The notes: a model not told the origin generated them from the sequence alone. Shown: positions 23,291-36,210, numbered from the stretch's first letter. The stretch: DNA of 64,000 bases from Rotaria macrura (GCA_900239685.1 OENT01000697.1:1589-65588); one strand, 5' to 3'. Made by a program: numbers and translations.

Positions 23291-26151
23291 ATAATAACAA
23301 GCTTAGAAGGATTTTGTTTGTTCTTTTTTTTTGTTTGTCTTCTACTTTGTTACGAGTATATTCACGTTTACTTATTCCACCTATTATAATTAGTTCAATG
23401 TGTCAGTTTCTTTTTAATTATTGTTTTTATTTTGAATGATATATTTGACGGTTTGAAGTGATATTATTATAAACATACTGATTAGTGAACAAGATGTTCT
23501 TTTAATAGTGAAAATGAATATCAAAGAATTGTTTTTAGCCCGAATACACTACATAAATTTGGCATTTGTATTTGGTGTACTATGTAGATGAAAATTGCAA
23601 GTCGAACATCGTCGTCTCAAAAATCTTAAATCCATTCGTATTTTTCGATCTAGAGATTTTATACTTAGACTAATGAATTCTCAAACGCCTTGAACGGTTG
23701 AATACTAAATAATACGTTGACTTTATTGGAATTCATATACAATAAAATTGATTCTCCTAGAAAATGTAATCATGTTAGACGGATGACATCTGTTTGACGA
23801 TACACAAACATTTGAGTGAATATTTTTATTGTGCCCCTTTCTACTTGAGTTATTTATTCGACATTTGATTATATTCACTCGTAGTACGTCATTATAACAA
23901 TTCGAATATGTTAGCGTAACTACATCACGTATTGTGCTCGATGTAACTCTACCACAGTATGAATAAACATGCATCCTGTTTGGTGTATTCAATACCGATG
24001 ACTGAGGTAATACTAAAAACCTTGAATAGATGCTTTCATCAAATACATTGAATAGAATACGATAGTTTACTCGGCTTAACCAAAGCATATTTTAATCAAT
24101 GACTCAAAAAATTTAAACGTTAAAAAATAATCCCATAAATATGGGAAAGATTATTTTGAAGTTGAAGAAAAATTTAGAAAAAAGAAATTTTATTGACAGA
24201 TTGTAGTAATACATAAGAAAATGCTTTTTGTCATATTTCATATGGTATAGAAAAGTAATCAAAAATGAATCTATAATCTGTAAAAAAAAAGATTTCAGTT
24301 CATCGCATAGTGTCCGTAAGCGTGTTCTGTGTATTCGAATAACACCAAACCAAATGAAGCATGCTGTCTTTCTTGCACTTATCTAATCTGAAGTAGTCAA
24401 AGGACACTGTGGTCTCATATCAACACGAATAAAATCAGTTTAGTAGTGACTCCGTCACATCTTATAGTATGAATTGAATAACTATAATACTGAAAATACA
24501 TTCGTATCTATAGGTAAGGCAATAGTAAATATGTTGATGATCTGCGAAGATCAATTAAATTTTTGATATCTCCTGAGATGTATAGTGAATGTTCTAAAAT
24601 GGTGATGAACATTTTGAATCATTTACCATCAAAAGATCTTTTACAGCGAACAAGTTTAAGATGTTTAACACTAAACTCAAATCGGTATGTTTACGAATTT
24701 GTGTTTTGCTTGAAAATAGTTATCTTTGGAATAGACGTACATGACTAAAACGATTGATTACGATATTACTCTTTAACTTCTTTTTCTTGTCTTCTCTCTC
24801 TCTCATGGCGTTTCTCTCTACAACTACTTAGTCAAGTTTATCTTACACCGCACGTATATATAAACCAAGAGATAACAAATGCTTCATCGTTATTGAATAA
24901 TGCTCATCGATGAAATAAATAAAAATTGATCTCGATTAACTAAATGATCTTTAAGGAAGCATCAGAAGATAAACAAAGAGGATCCTATGAGCTATCAAAG
25001 AGACATGAGCATTTTCAAGCAGTCGTATCAATTTTATGCCGTCATTCAAGTTGACATAGTCACTGAACCTAAAATTGTCTGTATCCGAAACGGCAAGAAA
25101 AAACCTTCGATTCAGATTTACAAAATTTTCAAAAACGACTAAATGATACATCCATTTTTGATTGAACTTACTAACTTTATCACAAGAATCGTAAGCTATC
25201 TTAGTTGTACATTCACCTAGTTCTATATATGATTAACAAACGGGTAGGGTATAAAGAATGTGTCACTTTTAGCTTTTCAAGACCGTGAAAATGTTTCATA
25301 CTACTCTCACTCGACTTCGCATTAAATGAGATTTTTGAAAACATGCACGTTGAATCTTTTCGATTTCATGTCGACAAGAAAAATAGTTTTCATTAACAAC
25401 ATAAACAATTTTGTAGACGTGCACCACTATTTATCAATATCAACAGTGTCTTTATATTCTTCTACGATTAAAACGACGTGACGCTATGACCGAAACTGTT
25501 ACATTGACATGTTCATTTTCAAATGTTTTAGAAACAAAAATAGTCTTGTATCACGAACGAAAATATTTCTTTTCGTTTTCGATGACCTTAAAATTCTAAG
25601 AAGTCTTGTTTTATCCTTGCAGACACACTTCGTAATGTATCGCCAACAACGATCAGATCAAAATGTCAAGTATTTTTCTATGTTAACACACGTTGTGAAG
25701 ATCTTTGATTTTGTTTCGTGTCAGTTCACTAAATTCTGTTTTTTTTTTCTAACATTAAGATTATCGAATAATGCTAGACGTCATTTCTAAAACGACGTCA
25801 AGTTTTGTGCAATGAAAATTCAACATCAAGATATATATATGTATGCGTTTTAATTCTTCGAAGCCATATTGCTTGCAAATGAAATTACCCAAATATTGAC
25901 GAATTTTTTTTTTATTATATTTTAGCCTGAAGCGAAAAAAAAATTTAATGAATAGGATTCTTCGGTTTTTTTTTAGCTTGATTTATACAATAAAAATCAC
26001 GTCCTCTTCATTCTTTTAGATTGATGGCAACAAATAAAATACATTTTCTTTATTTTTTATTGACATAACAACTAGTTACATTCACATAGAATAGAAATTC
26101 TCTATTGCTTCGGAGTTGTAAAATTATTTTCAAAAAAAAATCGAGAAAGCT
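23291..26151. other. Gene-poor stretch
   Basis: Nothing is firmly supported. About 24520-24688 holds a coding-looking segment (ISPEMYSECSKMVMNILNHL, then PSKDLLQRTSLRCLTLNSN) followed by a GTATGT donor-like site. It may be an orphan exon, but neither start nor partner exons can be found. Confidence 0.45.
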
Positions 26152-27825
26152 ATGGTAGTCAATTCAACATTGACAATTCAACTCGATAATATTCATGTTG
26201 TAATACCATCGAATCGTAGTCGACCACAATCAGTGCCAAATTTTGCATGTCGATCACCTCGAAGTTCATCCGATCGTTCTTGTAAAGAACGAAAACGACG
26301 TCATCATCGTGAGCCGTTTATTCCTGATAAGCCACTATTTGTTAACTATGCGTCAGCATATATTAATCCATATCGTGCATTGACACCCATCATAATTAAT
26401 CATAATCGACGTCGTCGTACGAAAAGTAGTAAACATTCAAAACGAAAACCAAGAAAACATGATCTATCTCATGATACAATTCATGAAGAAAAAAGTCCAA
26501 TCGAAGAAAGTTCGTTTTCATTACATATACTACAGAATACGAATCCAATCGATCTATGGCCATCGGATCCGAATAGTTTTGATATGGATTTTATACGTCA
26601 ACGACAAATTGCTATCGATAATACATCCTATCGTGAAACAATTCAAACATGGAAACCTTCATCGATCGATCAATTGAATACATTAATGAAAGAATTAATA
26701 ATGGATAAACCTATCATTGATCACGTATGGATTATATTTTATTGGATTACACAAAATATTCTATATGATATCGATGCTGATATTGATCTAAATCAACAAC
26801 ATACAAATCAAAAACCAGATGAAATTTTCTCTCTTCGTAGAGCGACTTATGAAGGTTATGCTACAATATTTCAAACATTATGTGATCTTAACGGTATACA
26901 ATGTATGAAAATTCCAGGTTACGCAAAAGATTCTCAATTTCAAATAAATCAATCGAAATTTTCTCAATTAAATCATATATGGAATGCAGTACAATTGAAT
27001 GGTAATCATTGGTATCTTATTGATGCAGTCTTAGGAAGTGGTTATATTGATAATAAACAAAGATATAAGAAACATCTTAATATTCATTATTTTTTAACAC
27101 GACCAGAATATATGATTTATAATCATTTGCCCAATGATATTCAATGGCAATTACTATCGAAACCAATCTCAATGTTTGATTATTTTCGTTTACCATATTT
27201 ACATTCCTATTATTTTATATATAATCTTACGATGATTTCACCTCGATTTTCGAGTATAGTACATTTCGATAAGAACGAATCCTATGCTGAAGCACTGATT
27301 CAAGCACCGACAGATGTTCAATTGACATGTTCAATCAAAAATGATCATAAAAGTAGTTGTCTTACACAATACGATGTTAGTCGACAATTATGGCAATGTT
27401 TATTTGCACCACATAAGACAGGTTTTCATACATTAATTATCTATGCTAACCGTTTATTAGTATCGAATTCATTAATTAATGCTATTGAATTAGGTGTTGA
27501 AATATCATCGAAAGAATCGATTCAAAAACGAATATTTCCAATAACATATGCAAAATTTGTTGAATATAGATGTCAAATAATTGCACCACTCGATGGTATT
27601 CTTAAATGTGGAACGAAACTAACAATTCATTGTCGTATTCCAAATGCATCATTTGTTAGAATTTCAATGGATGGAAATTGGCAAGAAGAAATAACATTAA
27701 AAAATGATATATTCAAACATCAAATTACTGTACCACAACGAGAAGTTGTTGTCTATGCTCAATTTAGTAATAAAAGATTATCGAATATTTATCATGGACT
27801 TGTACGATATCTGGTAGAGAAATAA
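26152..27825 (+). CDS. KY/transglutaminase-like protein lacking the catalytic Cys
   Basis: Intronless, 557 residues from the ATG at 26152. The first 130 residues are basic and disordered (KERKRRHHRE, NRRRRTKSSKHSKRKPRKHD). Residues 165-295 match the transglutaminase-like fold of the KY/hillarin group: PIIDHVWIIFYWITQNILYD, then RRATYEGYATIFQTLCDLNG, then NHIWNAVQLNGNHWYLIDAV. In active relatives the second block carries a Cys where this protein has Y233, while the His (H275) and Asp (D291) positions are kept. The C-terminal part is beta-rich, like KY-family tails. It is therefore probably a non-enzymatic scaffold; KY proteins act in cytoskeletal and muscle organisation. The frame is open throughout, so it is not an obvious pseudogene. 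Confidence 0.78.
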   Translation: MVVNSTLTIQLDNIHVVIPSNRSRPQSVPNFACRSPRSSSDRSCKERKRRHHREPFIPDKPLFVNYASAYINPYRALTPIIINHNRRRRTKSSKHSKRKPRKHDLSHDTIHEEKSPIEESSFSLHILQNTNPIDLWPSDPNSFDMDFIRQRQIAIDNTSYRETIQTWKPSSIDQLNTLMKELIMDKPIIDHVWIIFYWITQNILYDIDADIDLNQQHTNQKPDEIFSLRRATYEGYATIFQTLCDLNGIQCMKIPGYAKDSQFQINQSKFSQLNHIWNAVQLNGNHWYLIDAVLGSGYIDNKQRYKKHLNIHYFLTRPEYMIYNHLPNDIQWQLLSKPISMFDYFRLPYLHSYYFIYNLTMISPRFSSIVHFDKNESYAEALIQAPTDVQLTCSIKNDHKSSCLTQYDVSRQLWQCLFAPHKTGFHTLIIYANRLLVSNSLINAIELGVEISSKESIQKRIFPITYAKFVEYRCQIIAPLDGILKCGTKLTIHCRIPNASFVRISMDGNWQEEITLKNDIFKHQITVPQREVVVYAQFSNKRLSNIYHGLVRYLVEK

Positions 27826-29436
27826 CAATATTTCTCTGTTGTTTTATCTATTAGATATTCTTAACAATATGTTTATCAATGCAGTTCTTTTTCGAGCTTG
27901 AACGTGCAACGTATGTGATGTTCGTTTGATGTTGTTGTTGTTGTTGTTTCTTTTTGACATTACAATACGAATACCAAATATGCTACGTACGAAAAAACAA
28001 TAGCAAGCTTGATGTTTTGTTTTCTTAGTAGGATTGATGTCCAGTGAAACGAGCTATGTTATTTATTATTGCACACTTCGAATAGAAAATCTTTTGTTCT
28101 TTGTTTTTTTACTTGTGTTCTTTATTATTTGTTTGCCTTGTTACTCTTCGCTCGTTATTTTTCTTTTTCAAATCAACATAATTATTATTTTACAATATGA
28201 ATTCAAGTGAGAATACTGAACCTATCATACATCAAGATATATCTTCAAAAATAAGAATATAATTTCACTCTATAGATCAACTGATGATGATAGTTATAAT
28301 TAGAACTAACATTCGTACTCTACGGACATTTATGATGATGTTCTAGAAGTGTCGAGATCAAGTTTCACATTGAGCAGACATGAAATGTGTATCATAATCA
28401 AAGTTATCATATTGATAAATGTCGTTCGACACTCTTTTGAGCTATAAGTTATCGAATATTTCCTACTGAATTCGATATATTTTATAAGGTGTGGAATTTT
28501 CTTGAAGAACTACTATTCATGAAGATTTTTATCGTAGATATATGTATAATATTGCTTTATTGAAATACTAAACTATGCATCATATTTCATGGTAACGGAT
28601 GACTCATCAAGAATTATAGTCATAGGACTTTGAAAAAATTCTCCTCTAAGAATAAAATAATTTTAACACGGTCAATTGTTACTAAATGTTTTTTTTAATT
28701 ATAGGAAAATATTCTCTCTTTCACAAAGTTTGAGCAAATAATTCTCATATTATGTCAGTTAACTGTTTGTCACATTTGAATACTTCTCATCACATGCTGT
28801 ACTTCTGGATTCTGTAATAAAACTTTCAATACAATTTTTGTAAATAAACAAATGGGAAATCGTTCAGTAATAACTTCAATCTAATCATGTTTGAAGTAGA
28901 AAAGAAGCTCATGAAATCACACGTCTAACTCTAGTGAACGTACTTTTCAGTTAAGGAAGTGATGTATCATTGAATGAAGAGTCTACTTGTTTAAAAAATT
29001 CAATAACATTAGAATCAGATTTGAACATTTATTTTTTGATGAAATCAACTATTCTAATAAATTGATAAACTAATTAAAATGAAAGTTGATCGATTATAGT
29101 AACATCATAGCATAATTGTGTCGTCTGAACACGTAAATACGTGCGCTACACTTTGTCTTTTTAGAATCTTCGTACTAACGGTAACATTAAGCAAGGGTCA
29201 AAAGTAGAGATATGAAAATACGAAAAAGAAATCTTTGAGCAACAACAATACGCACGCTAGCGAATTAGATATTAGTACAAAATCTTGGACTATAGCTAAT
29301 TGAATTTCGTTGTTTCTTCAATTTTACCAGAGAATGATATTGAAATAAAATTTTTTGTTTTTTTTTTCTTGTCATTGTTTATATGACCGTAGAAATCAAC
29401 GGTTAATAAACAATGCAACGACGATCCCATCAATAT
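27826..29436. other. Gene-free stretch
   Basis: AT-rich sequence with no supported feature. It probably contains the 3' untranslated regions of two convergent genes. Confidence 0.55.
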
Positions 29437-29442
29437 TTTATT
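29437..29442 (-). terminator. Poly(A) signal of the RSL24D1-like gene
   Basis: AATAAA on the minus strand, 40 bases past the stop codon. Confidence 0.55.
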
Positions 29443-29482
29443 GTAGTTTTTTTTCAAAGAATAACAACAAAACATTAAATGA

Positions 29483-30287
29483 TTATTCCATATCATTAGT
29501 AAGCATCTGTTCGTTATCTGATGTTTCAATTGTAACTTCAATTTTAGGTGCACGACGACGTATGGCTGATAATTTCTTAGTTGTCGATACGGTTGTACCA
29601 ACTTTAGTTAAAAGTTCACCAGCTTCTTCACGTTTTCGAATAGCTTGTTGTACCATTTCGATTTCTTCCATGGGTTTCGTTGCATTAGGTGCACGAACAA
29701 GATGAATATAATCACGTACTTCACGTAGATCGGCTGCTTTTCGATCAAGTGTACCTTGTCGAAGACTGAACAAATAAATAATCATATCAACTATGATCGA
29801 TATTCTTCGTTAAACATTAAAATCAAATTCTTACCGTTTCATGATATGATGTCGTTCTCGTTTCGTACGAACTTGTTCAACACGTTTCATAGCTTCGACT
29901 ACAATACAAAAGAGAGCTTTGTCTTTCAACTATTCTTCTTGATTATCTCCGACTTACACGTATTTTGCCACAATTCACGACTGTATTTCACTGGTTCATT
30001 TCGACGTTTTTCAAATTCAAATGTTGGATCTGATGTCAAATCTTTTCCAGTTAACTTTCGATGAGCTTTTGTCCAGCGTGATTTACGTGGATTCCATTTT
30101 TTCTTAAATGCACGATGACAACGTGAACGACAAAATCGAAAGATCTAATTGATTAACAAGTCAAATTAGTAGAAAGTAAATAATTTAAAATAACAATCAG
30201 TATTACTTTGCAATCGTTTCGTACAAATTGTATGCCATGACCTGGCCAGACCGTCGATGAACAATAATAACATGTTTCGAGACGCAT
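29483..30287 (-). CDS. RSL24D1: Ribosome biogenesis factor RSL24D1/Rlp24-like
   Basis: Four exons: 30287-30207, 30144-29958, 29898-29835 and 29765-29483; introns of 62, 59 and 69 bases are GT-AG and phases agree, giving 204 residues. The N-terminus reads [18 protein letters not shown], then FVRNDC and [18 protein letters not shown], the eL24-type zinc ribbon with Cys pairs. [20 protein letters not shown] and [18 protein letters not shown] follow, typical of RSL24D1 rather than ribosomal eL24. Rlp24 occupies the eL24 site on pre-60S particles in the nucleolus and is exchanged for eL24 in the cytoplasm, in yeast by the ATPase Drg1. The protein is about 40 residues longer than the human one; the extra C-terminal part is basic and then acidic. 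Confidence 0.9.
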
Positions 30288-31994
30288 GTTTCGTTCTTTT
30301 AATGGTCTGAAAGAGAAAGAACGATGTAGTAAGTAAAACAAATCGTGATTTAAAAAAATCGTTATCTACAAGACAATTCCTAAAATAAAATACAGTATCG
30401 ACAACTGCGAGGAAATCTTATCGTTAGTATCTATATATGCTGCAAACAAACGACTCGTATGTCGATCGAATTACTGTACTTAGTAATGTAACGTGGAGTC
30501 GATTTTAGTACGAATGACATAGGACATTCGTATTAATTACGAAATTTACCTAAAATTTTGTGATAAACAAAACACAGTTTAACAACAACACAATCAATCC
30601 TTCAGTAACATTTGATTGGTGTACACATATGATACCTGAAGAGAAAAAAAAAGAGAGGCTTTGATAGATGTCGCATCTAACTGACAATAGATATTGACTA
30701 CGCAGTGAACCATCGGGTAAAGAAGTTGGATAGCTTACAAAAGGCTCTTTCTCTCTCTCTTCAATTATCCAGTACAATACGGTGAAAACAACATTATGGC
30801 ATGCATCAGATCTCGCTCTTAACGATTGTATTTGATGCAGTACTCGAATCCAAAAAGTGTTTCACATACAATGATCATCTGTTCACAGTTTTATGTAGTA
30901 TAACGACTCAAAATTCAGAATACATCCTCTCAGTGTCGAAATACTACATATAATTACTTGATAGTATTCATGAAATAGATTTTTACTATATAGTAATGTC
31001 TGCTATGGAAAGAAATCATCAATTTCTTACATTGTACTAACGCGTGATCGAAACGTTTTTAGATATGACCGGCTTGAAAGTATTTTTCATGATTTATAAA
31101 AGTCTATGCATTAGAACCCTGAATTTTGTGCTCTTTTCGAATATGACCATTAGAAATGTTGTGTCGGTTTTTATACGTGAGTATTAAGATAACATTTGAA
31201 GAGTAGCAAAAACTAGTTTGGACTAATATTGTTTCCTTATTTTTATACATTTTCACTGGTGTGATTCGACACAGGAACTTAGAACCTTTATCGTTATCAA
31301 AGTTTGTACAATTAAATCTATCCAACAAAATCGTTCTTCGACCAAAAAGAGTTTCACATGTAGAGATGTTCTTGAAAAAAATCTGCTGGTTAGTTCAATA
31401 TCAAATTTCGTAAAGAGTTGTTCGGTCTACAAAATCTGACAATTATTAGCATCTTCAAAAAGTAACTTGTAGAAGTTAGCAAAAGCTGATTGTTCTCAGT
31501 TACAATCAATTGTTTAGGCCTGCCAAAGATTACGTTACTAAAATCTCGAACAATCTGGTTCTAAAGCATAGATTTTAAATCATCAGAAATACTTTCAAGT
31601 CGGTCACAAAAAAAAAATAAAAACATTCTGACCAAAAACTTTTCCATCAGCCGTTATATTATTTTTGCTCAACCTTACTCGCCATGATTTTTATTACCGC
31701 TTTGTCAGAATAACATTGTCATTTAGTAAATTCAAATTTCATTTGACAACTGAACATGTCTTGAAATTCTATTTCAAATTATATCTCATGAATATTTCGC
31801 TCTTTATTGAATCGTCACCAAAGTTCGAATTTACAATCATGTATCAAATATTAGTCGTATTATAACTAAATAGATACGATGAAACTTAAATATATGATAA
31901 ATATACATCATTTTCGAAGAGCAGCAATATAACTTAAATAAAAACGAATAAAAAATAAAGTCTTTCTTTTTTTTTCTGTATTTAGTTTTCCAAT
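30288..31994. other. Gene-free stretch
   Basis: No feature supported. Promoter and 5' untranslated sequence of the RSL24D1-like gene must lie at its left end. Confidence 0.55.
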
Positions 31995-32000
31995 TTTATT
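31995..32000 (-). terminator. Poly(A) signal of the Flattop-like gene
   Basis: AATAAA on the minus strand, 8 bases past the stop codon, implying a very short 3' untranslated region. Confidence 0.55.
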
Positions 32001-32008
32001 TGTTTTCA

Positions 32009-32537
32009 TTATGAAGTTTGTTGTGTAGAAGATCCTTCTTTCTATAATACAAATATCAAAAACAAGTAAACTAATTAAACATGAGTCAAAATTAAACTCA
32101 CTTCATGAACACGTGCTTTTTCCATTTCTCTGACCGTTTGATCGCGTTTTGCACAGAGTGCATTGAAACTTTTCTCTGTTCGTCCCATTGGATGAACATG
32201 ATAGGGACCAGGAATTTTCTTTGGTAAATCCCATGTTCCAATGAATTCACCGTATGGTGATCGTTCCGATTTTTTAATACCAGCTAAAAGATGACCTTGA
32301 TCATCAGTTATGAAATTACTTGCATTTAATGACAATGAAGGTTTAGCATGCTAAATAGTAAAAAGAAAATGAGTTTACTTTATATATTCGATTCATTTCG
32401 TTTTCGCTCTCTCTCTCCCTCTTATTTTTAAATTTACGAACTATTCCAGGTTGGGGATCTCGTGGTACTTCATACATTTGTAAACGTTTTGGTACGAATG
32501 TTTGTTCATATTGTGAGGTGCTGTAGTTACGTGACAT
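32009..32537 (-). CDS. CFAP126: Flattop (CFAP126)-like ciliary protein
   Basis: Exons 32537-32442, 32350-32102 and 32041-32009 give 125 residues. The start MSRNYSTSQYEQTFVPKRLQ and the core DDQGHLLAGIKKSERSPYGE, FIGTWDLPKKIPGP match the conserved motifs of Flattop (NYSxxQYExxF, and the GHLL to GTWxxPxKIP block). Flattop is a small protein of basal bodies and motile cilia, reported as a microtubule inner protein and in planar cell polarity. Rotifers are heavily ciliated, which fits. The first donor is a non-ideal GTTCGT, chosen because it is the one that keeps phase; the second intron starts GTGAGT. The protein is shorter than the vertebrate one, which has a longer C-terminal tail. Confidence 0.82.
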
Positions 32538-32899
32538 GTTTCGTTCGTTCAAATGAAAATGAAAAGCAAATGAAGACACATCTTATTAGCCATTGATAAT
32601 ATTAAAATCATTTTCATCGTCAAGCAACGCAAAGAGGTTTGAATCAATTTTGTATGTGTCGTTAGTTGTCAGTGCATACATATACATAGAACTAAAACTA
32701 TTCTAGATTGTAAATTACTGATAGTCAAACTTTATTGCAGGGAATTTATTTATTCATCATAATATTATATTGAACTTATTTTTCAACTACACATCTTTAA
32801 AATATTTTTTAAAAAAAATCGTGTTTTATATGTTATATAATAATGATAATCATCGAATGCTAGTATTTGAGTATTAATGTGAAAGAAGTAAAACAAGAA

Positions 32900-34325
32900 T
32901 TACAAAACTTCTTCATTAGTCAATGTTGATGGTGATAGTATTTCCCATCGTAATACCGGTGTACCTAATTTGATATGTGCAGCACCACGAATAGGTACAG
33001 ATGTTTGACTAAAATATCTAATCATGCATGATACACTTGAAAATGGTCTTGAACATTCGCCAAGAATATAAAAACCACCAGAATAACATATACGCATATG
33101 CATACAACCTTTTGTAGTCCTATGTATAAAAAATAAAGAAAACGAAAGAGAAATAGATAAAAAGAATTGACATTTAGAAATGAACATCTGCAAATGTACT
33201 TTATTGACAATGAATAATCATTTTGATTACCACTTTCACTTTGACGTACAAGAAAACTACCCGATGTACGTGATTGTAACACATATTCGGCTTGTCGTCG
33301 AGACATAGCATGATGATACCAACTAAATAAATGTATTTACAAAAACATAAAAGAATATCTCATGCAATAATCTTTTTGAAAGCGTTAGTGTTACATACAA
33401 ATATCGATCGATAGGGATTTTTCGTACGTCTTCATAGTGTTGACATGATGATGTCAAAGGACTTTTCAATGACAAACAATATGGTTTTGATTGTTCTGTA
33501 TTTGTGATCTTTTGTAATGATGCTGCATTATGATGATTTGTTAATGAAAGATTATTGATAAAAGATGTTTGTAATTTATCCCAGGGTTGTTCATAAGCTG
33601 TCGATATTCTATGTAAAGTATTGTTTTGAATCGATGAACTTAGATGTTTAAAATGAAGTAGAGATGCCTGAAGAAAACATAGGAAAAATGATGTTTTTTT
33701 CTCGTACGCCATATCTCAACAATGAACATACTTCGAATGACATCGAACGTATATCATCTATAGGTACTGTTGTATCCATTTTTTTACAACGTTTATTCGA
33801 TGGTGATGTTAATGCAAATAAAAAACTGCCTGAAGTATATGCATTTGAAGGATGCATTTCTGCATTAAGACAATGGTTCGGCGTTTTCAAGGATAGATCA
33901 AGATTTTCAATTATTGAATTCTTATGTGAACTACTATTCTTAGTAGTAATACATTGACATGATGGAACTAAACCACCTGGTGGTAACGGTGGAAGATGTG
34001 GTGGTGGTGGTGATGTTACTTCAAGATCTATTAAAGATTTTTTTGTCGATAATGATAATATACGTTTTGAACAAGTTTGACGAAGTAACTTATTTTTATG
34101 ATTATTATTGAACAATGACGATGTTGATTGATCGTTGATATTTGATGAATGAAGTAGATTATCGATAGACGGCGTACTAGAATTCGATGATGATACTTGA
34201 TGATGTTCGTTGAGTAATTTGAATTTTTCTTCTTGCACTTTTAAATCCCATGGTGAACAATAGGATTCGTCAGAATGAATATATGATTGAAATGATGATT
34301 GCATAGATGTTGCCATTGGACTCAT
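32900..34325 (-). CDS. SHB-family SH2 adaptor protein
   Basis: Exons 34325-33732, 33667-33399, 33322-33200 and 33119-32900, all GT-AG and in phase, give 401 residues from the ATG at 34325. The first 287 residues are Ser/Asn-rich with a proline run PPPPHLPPLPPGG, a likely SH3 ligand. The SH2 domain starts at W289 (WYHHAMSRRQAEYVL), has the phosphotyrosine-binding Arg in FLVR (R314), then NDYSLSIK, GCMHMRICYSGGFYILGE and FSSVSCMIRYFSQTSVPIRG, closest in my reading to SHB/SHD/SHE/SHF. These adaptors couple receptor tyrosine kinases to SH3 proteins. There is no kinase domain. The gene is divided from the Flattop-like gene by about 360 bases on the same strand. Confidence 0.85.
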
Positions 34326-35829
34326 CAAAACAAAAAGCAATTATGATTCTTTACGATAATGAAGATTATCTAAAAAGACGTTCGACTCTGTTTCCTTAAC
34401 CTAACACATTTAACGTATTGATGAACAATTGAGACAAGAACAAATCATAAATTCCATCTAATCATTGTTCTTCCAGACATTTTCTAGTCCAATGGTGAAA
34501 GCAAAAGAACAGGAAAGAAATATGTACGTACATCAATGTATGTATGACCGATGCAATATAGTGTCTCAATGAAGATAGTCTGTCTATGTTTTTTTTTCCA
34601 AGCAAAAAAAAAAGAAAACTGATGTGAGCAATGTATGAAGAATAAGGTCAAGCACTATTACAATAGTTGAAGTAGTTCTATGTGAGCTGATTACTTCTCT
34701 CTTCTCTTTTTTTTGTATAGTGATGTTCATCTGTGAGACAATATTCTCTGTTTTCTTTCTCTTCCTTTTATACTTACGCAACAGTGATTCAATTGCTAAT
34801 CCAAAGCTTGAGAGGAAGTAGAATGTTGGCAAATAACTAGTCGATACTTTAACTCTCGCATGTCTATAAAGCTATACAAAACATCATCTACAACTGTCTT
34901 CCGTTGATGAAATAGACTATTGTCTTCTCTATTCATTTACTTTCTCAAGTTGATAATTGAGATAAATGATGGTGTCTAATCATAGGCAATCGACTGATAT
35001 AATACAAAAAAAAAATTAATAGTTTTATGAAAGAAGGTCGATGAATATTTTTTTGACAACGCTATGAAATCATACAAATACCCTTGTAATTAATATGTTG
35101 ATAAATATGTAACATAGAATTATTTCGATCTTTAAATAACTTAAATGTTTGCATGTAGTTTCACATGGGTTAAAATCAAGGATAGATGCAAATTTCTAGT
35201 TCATTATACATGTGTGGTTAGTAAAGAGAAGAAAAATATACGATACTGAAGTAGAACAAGGATAAATATTAATATGAAAAAGAAAAGAAATTCAATAGGG
35301 AAATGTATTTTTTCATGCTATTAACAAAACGAGTCTTTTTCTTCGACTTATTCAATCAACACTATTACAATAATAGCCGGTCTCATTGTTAGTCAAATCA
35401 CGCACTGTCATCATCATCATCGGTTATATCACAAATTTTGACGTATGAACAAATGAATATTTATCTAGTATGCCATTTACAACTATCCAAGTGTCGATTT
35501 TATAAATAGCTGATTTTTGCCTATATTGACCTCGACAACTTACCAAATATTTGCTAGGATTATTACATATACACAAACAAATGAACTATTTAGATAAAAC
35601 ATATGTGATAATTACAATCAATGTTTATGTGAAAAGAAGACGTTCAGTATAGGCTATGGTGTTGCATTTCATATCATGGTATAAATAGGCTTGTAAAAAT
35701 ATAATCTGTATTTGACGTTGTATAGAGTATGATTGTATCGGATTTGAAGTTCACTTACATGTCTGTGATAACAAGTGTATGACAGATGAAGGATATATCC
35801 TATACACTTCGAGACAAGTATACATAAAC
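34326..35829. other. Gene-free stretch
   Basis: AT-rich upstream region of the SHB-like gene; no supported feature. Confidence 0.55.
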
Positions 35830-36162
35830 ATATGTATATATATATGCCGGGGATGGCGTAGTGGTTCTATGCATCTGATTATGGTCAGATATCAGAAGGT
35901 TCGATCCCTTCCCCTGGCTTCGTGCATTCAGTGTCAAGATATATGGTATCGGAAGAATAAACAAAAGAAAAAGCAACGATGCACGTTATCGTCATCATTG
36001 GTTCGAATTCGATTTTCATTCTGTTCGTTTTCATTTCTTTGTATTCTTTCTCTGTTTGTTATCATTATCATGACCGTTGCATACATTCGTAAGCGTCCTC
36101 AAAAATTGTAAAAAAAAATCTCCCAAAAATATGTATGGATGTCACGAATAAAATTCAGCGTA

Positions 36163-36198
<36 letters not shown>

Positions 36199-36210
36199 GT
36201 ATATATATAT
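35830..36210 (+). mobile_element. tRNA-derived SINE with poly(A) tail and 16-base target duplication
   Basis: The element runs from the tRNA-like head at 35846 to a pure run of 31 A at 36165-36195. It is flanked by identical 16-base copies of ATATGTATATATATAT at 35830-35845 and 36195-36210 (the last A is shared with the tail). The head has an A box (TGGCGTAGTGG) and a perfect B box (GGTTCGATCCC), the internal RNA polymerase III promoter. The body of about 245 bases is unrelated to the tRNA and ends AATAAAATTCAGCGTAAT before the tail. The structure implies retroposition by a LINE reverse transcriptase. The unbroken tail and duplications suggest a recent insertion. The AT-repeat nature of the target makes its exact length uncertain. 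Confidence 0.85.
35846..35919 (+). tRNA. tRNA-like head of the SINE
   Basis: The acceptor strands GCCGGGG and CCCTGGC pair over seven positions with one G-U. The T arm GAAGG-TTCGATC-CCTTC is perfect. The anticodon arm is abnormal: ATCTGA and TCAGAT leave a six-base loop TTATGG, and there is one extra base before the D arm. The anticodon therefore cannot be assigned with certainty (an ATG/His reading is possible). It is more likely the promoter head of the SINE than a working tRNA gene. Confidence 0.6.

Noticed and set aside
24122..24157. Small inverted repeat AATAATCCCAT...ATGGGAAAGATTATT
   Set aside because: Interrupted arms of 5-7 bases are expected by chance in sequence this rich in A and T.
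24520..24748. Reading frame with ISPEMYSECSKMVMNILNHL
   Set aside because: Looks codon-like and ends at a donor-like site, but there is no start, no partner exon and no family.
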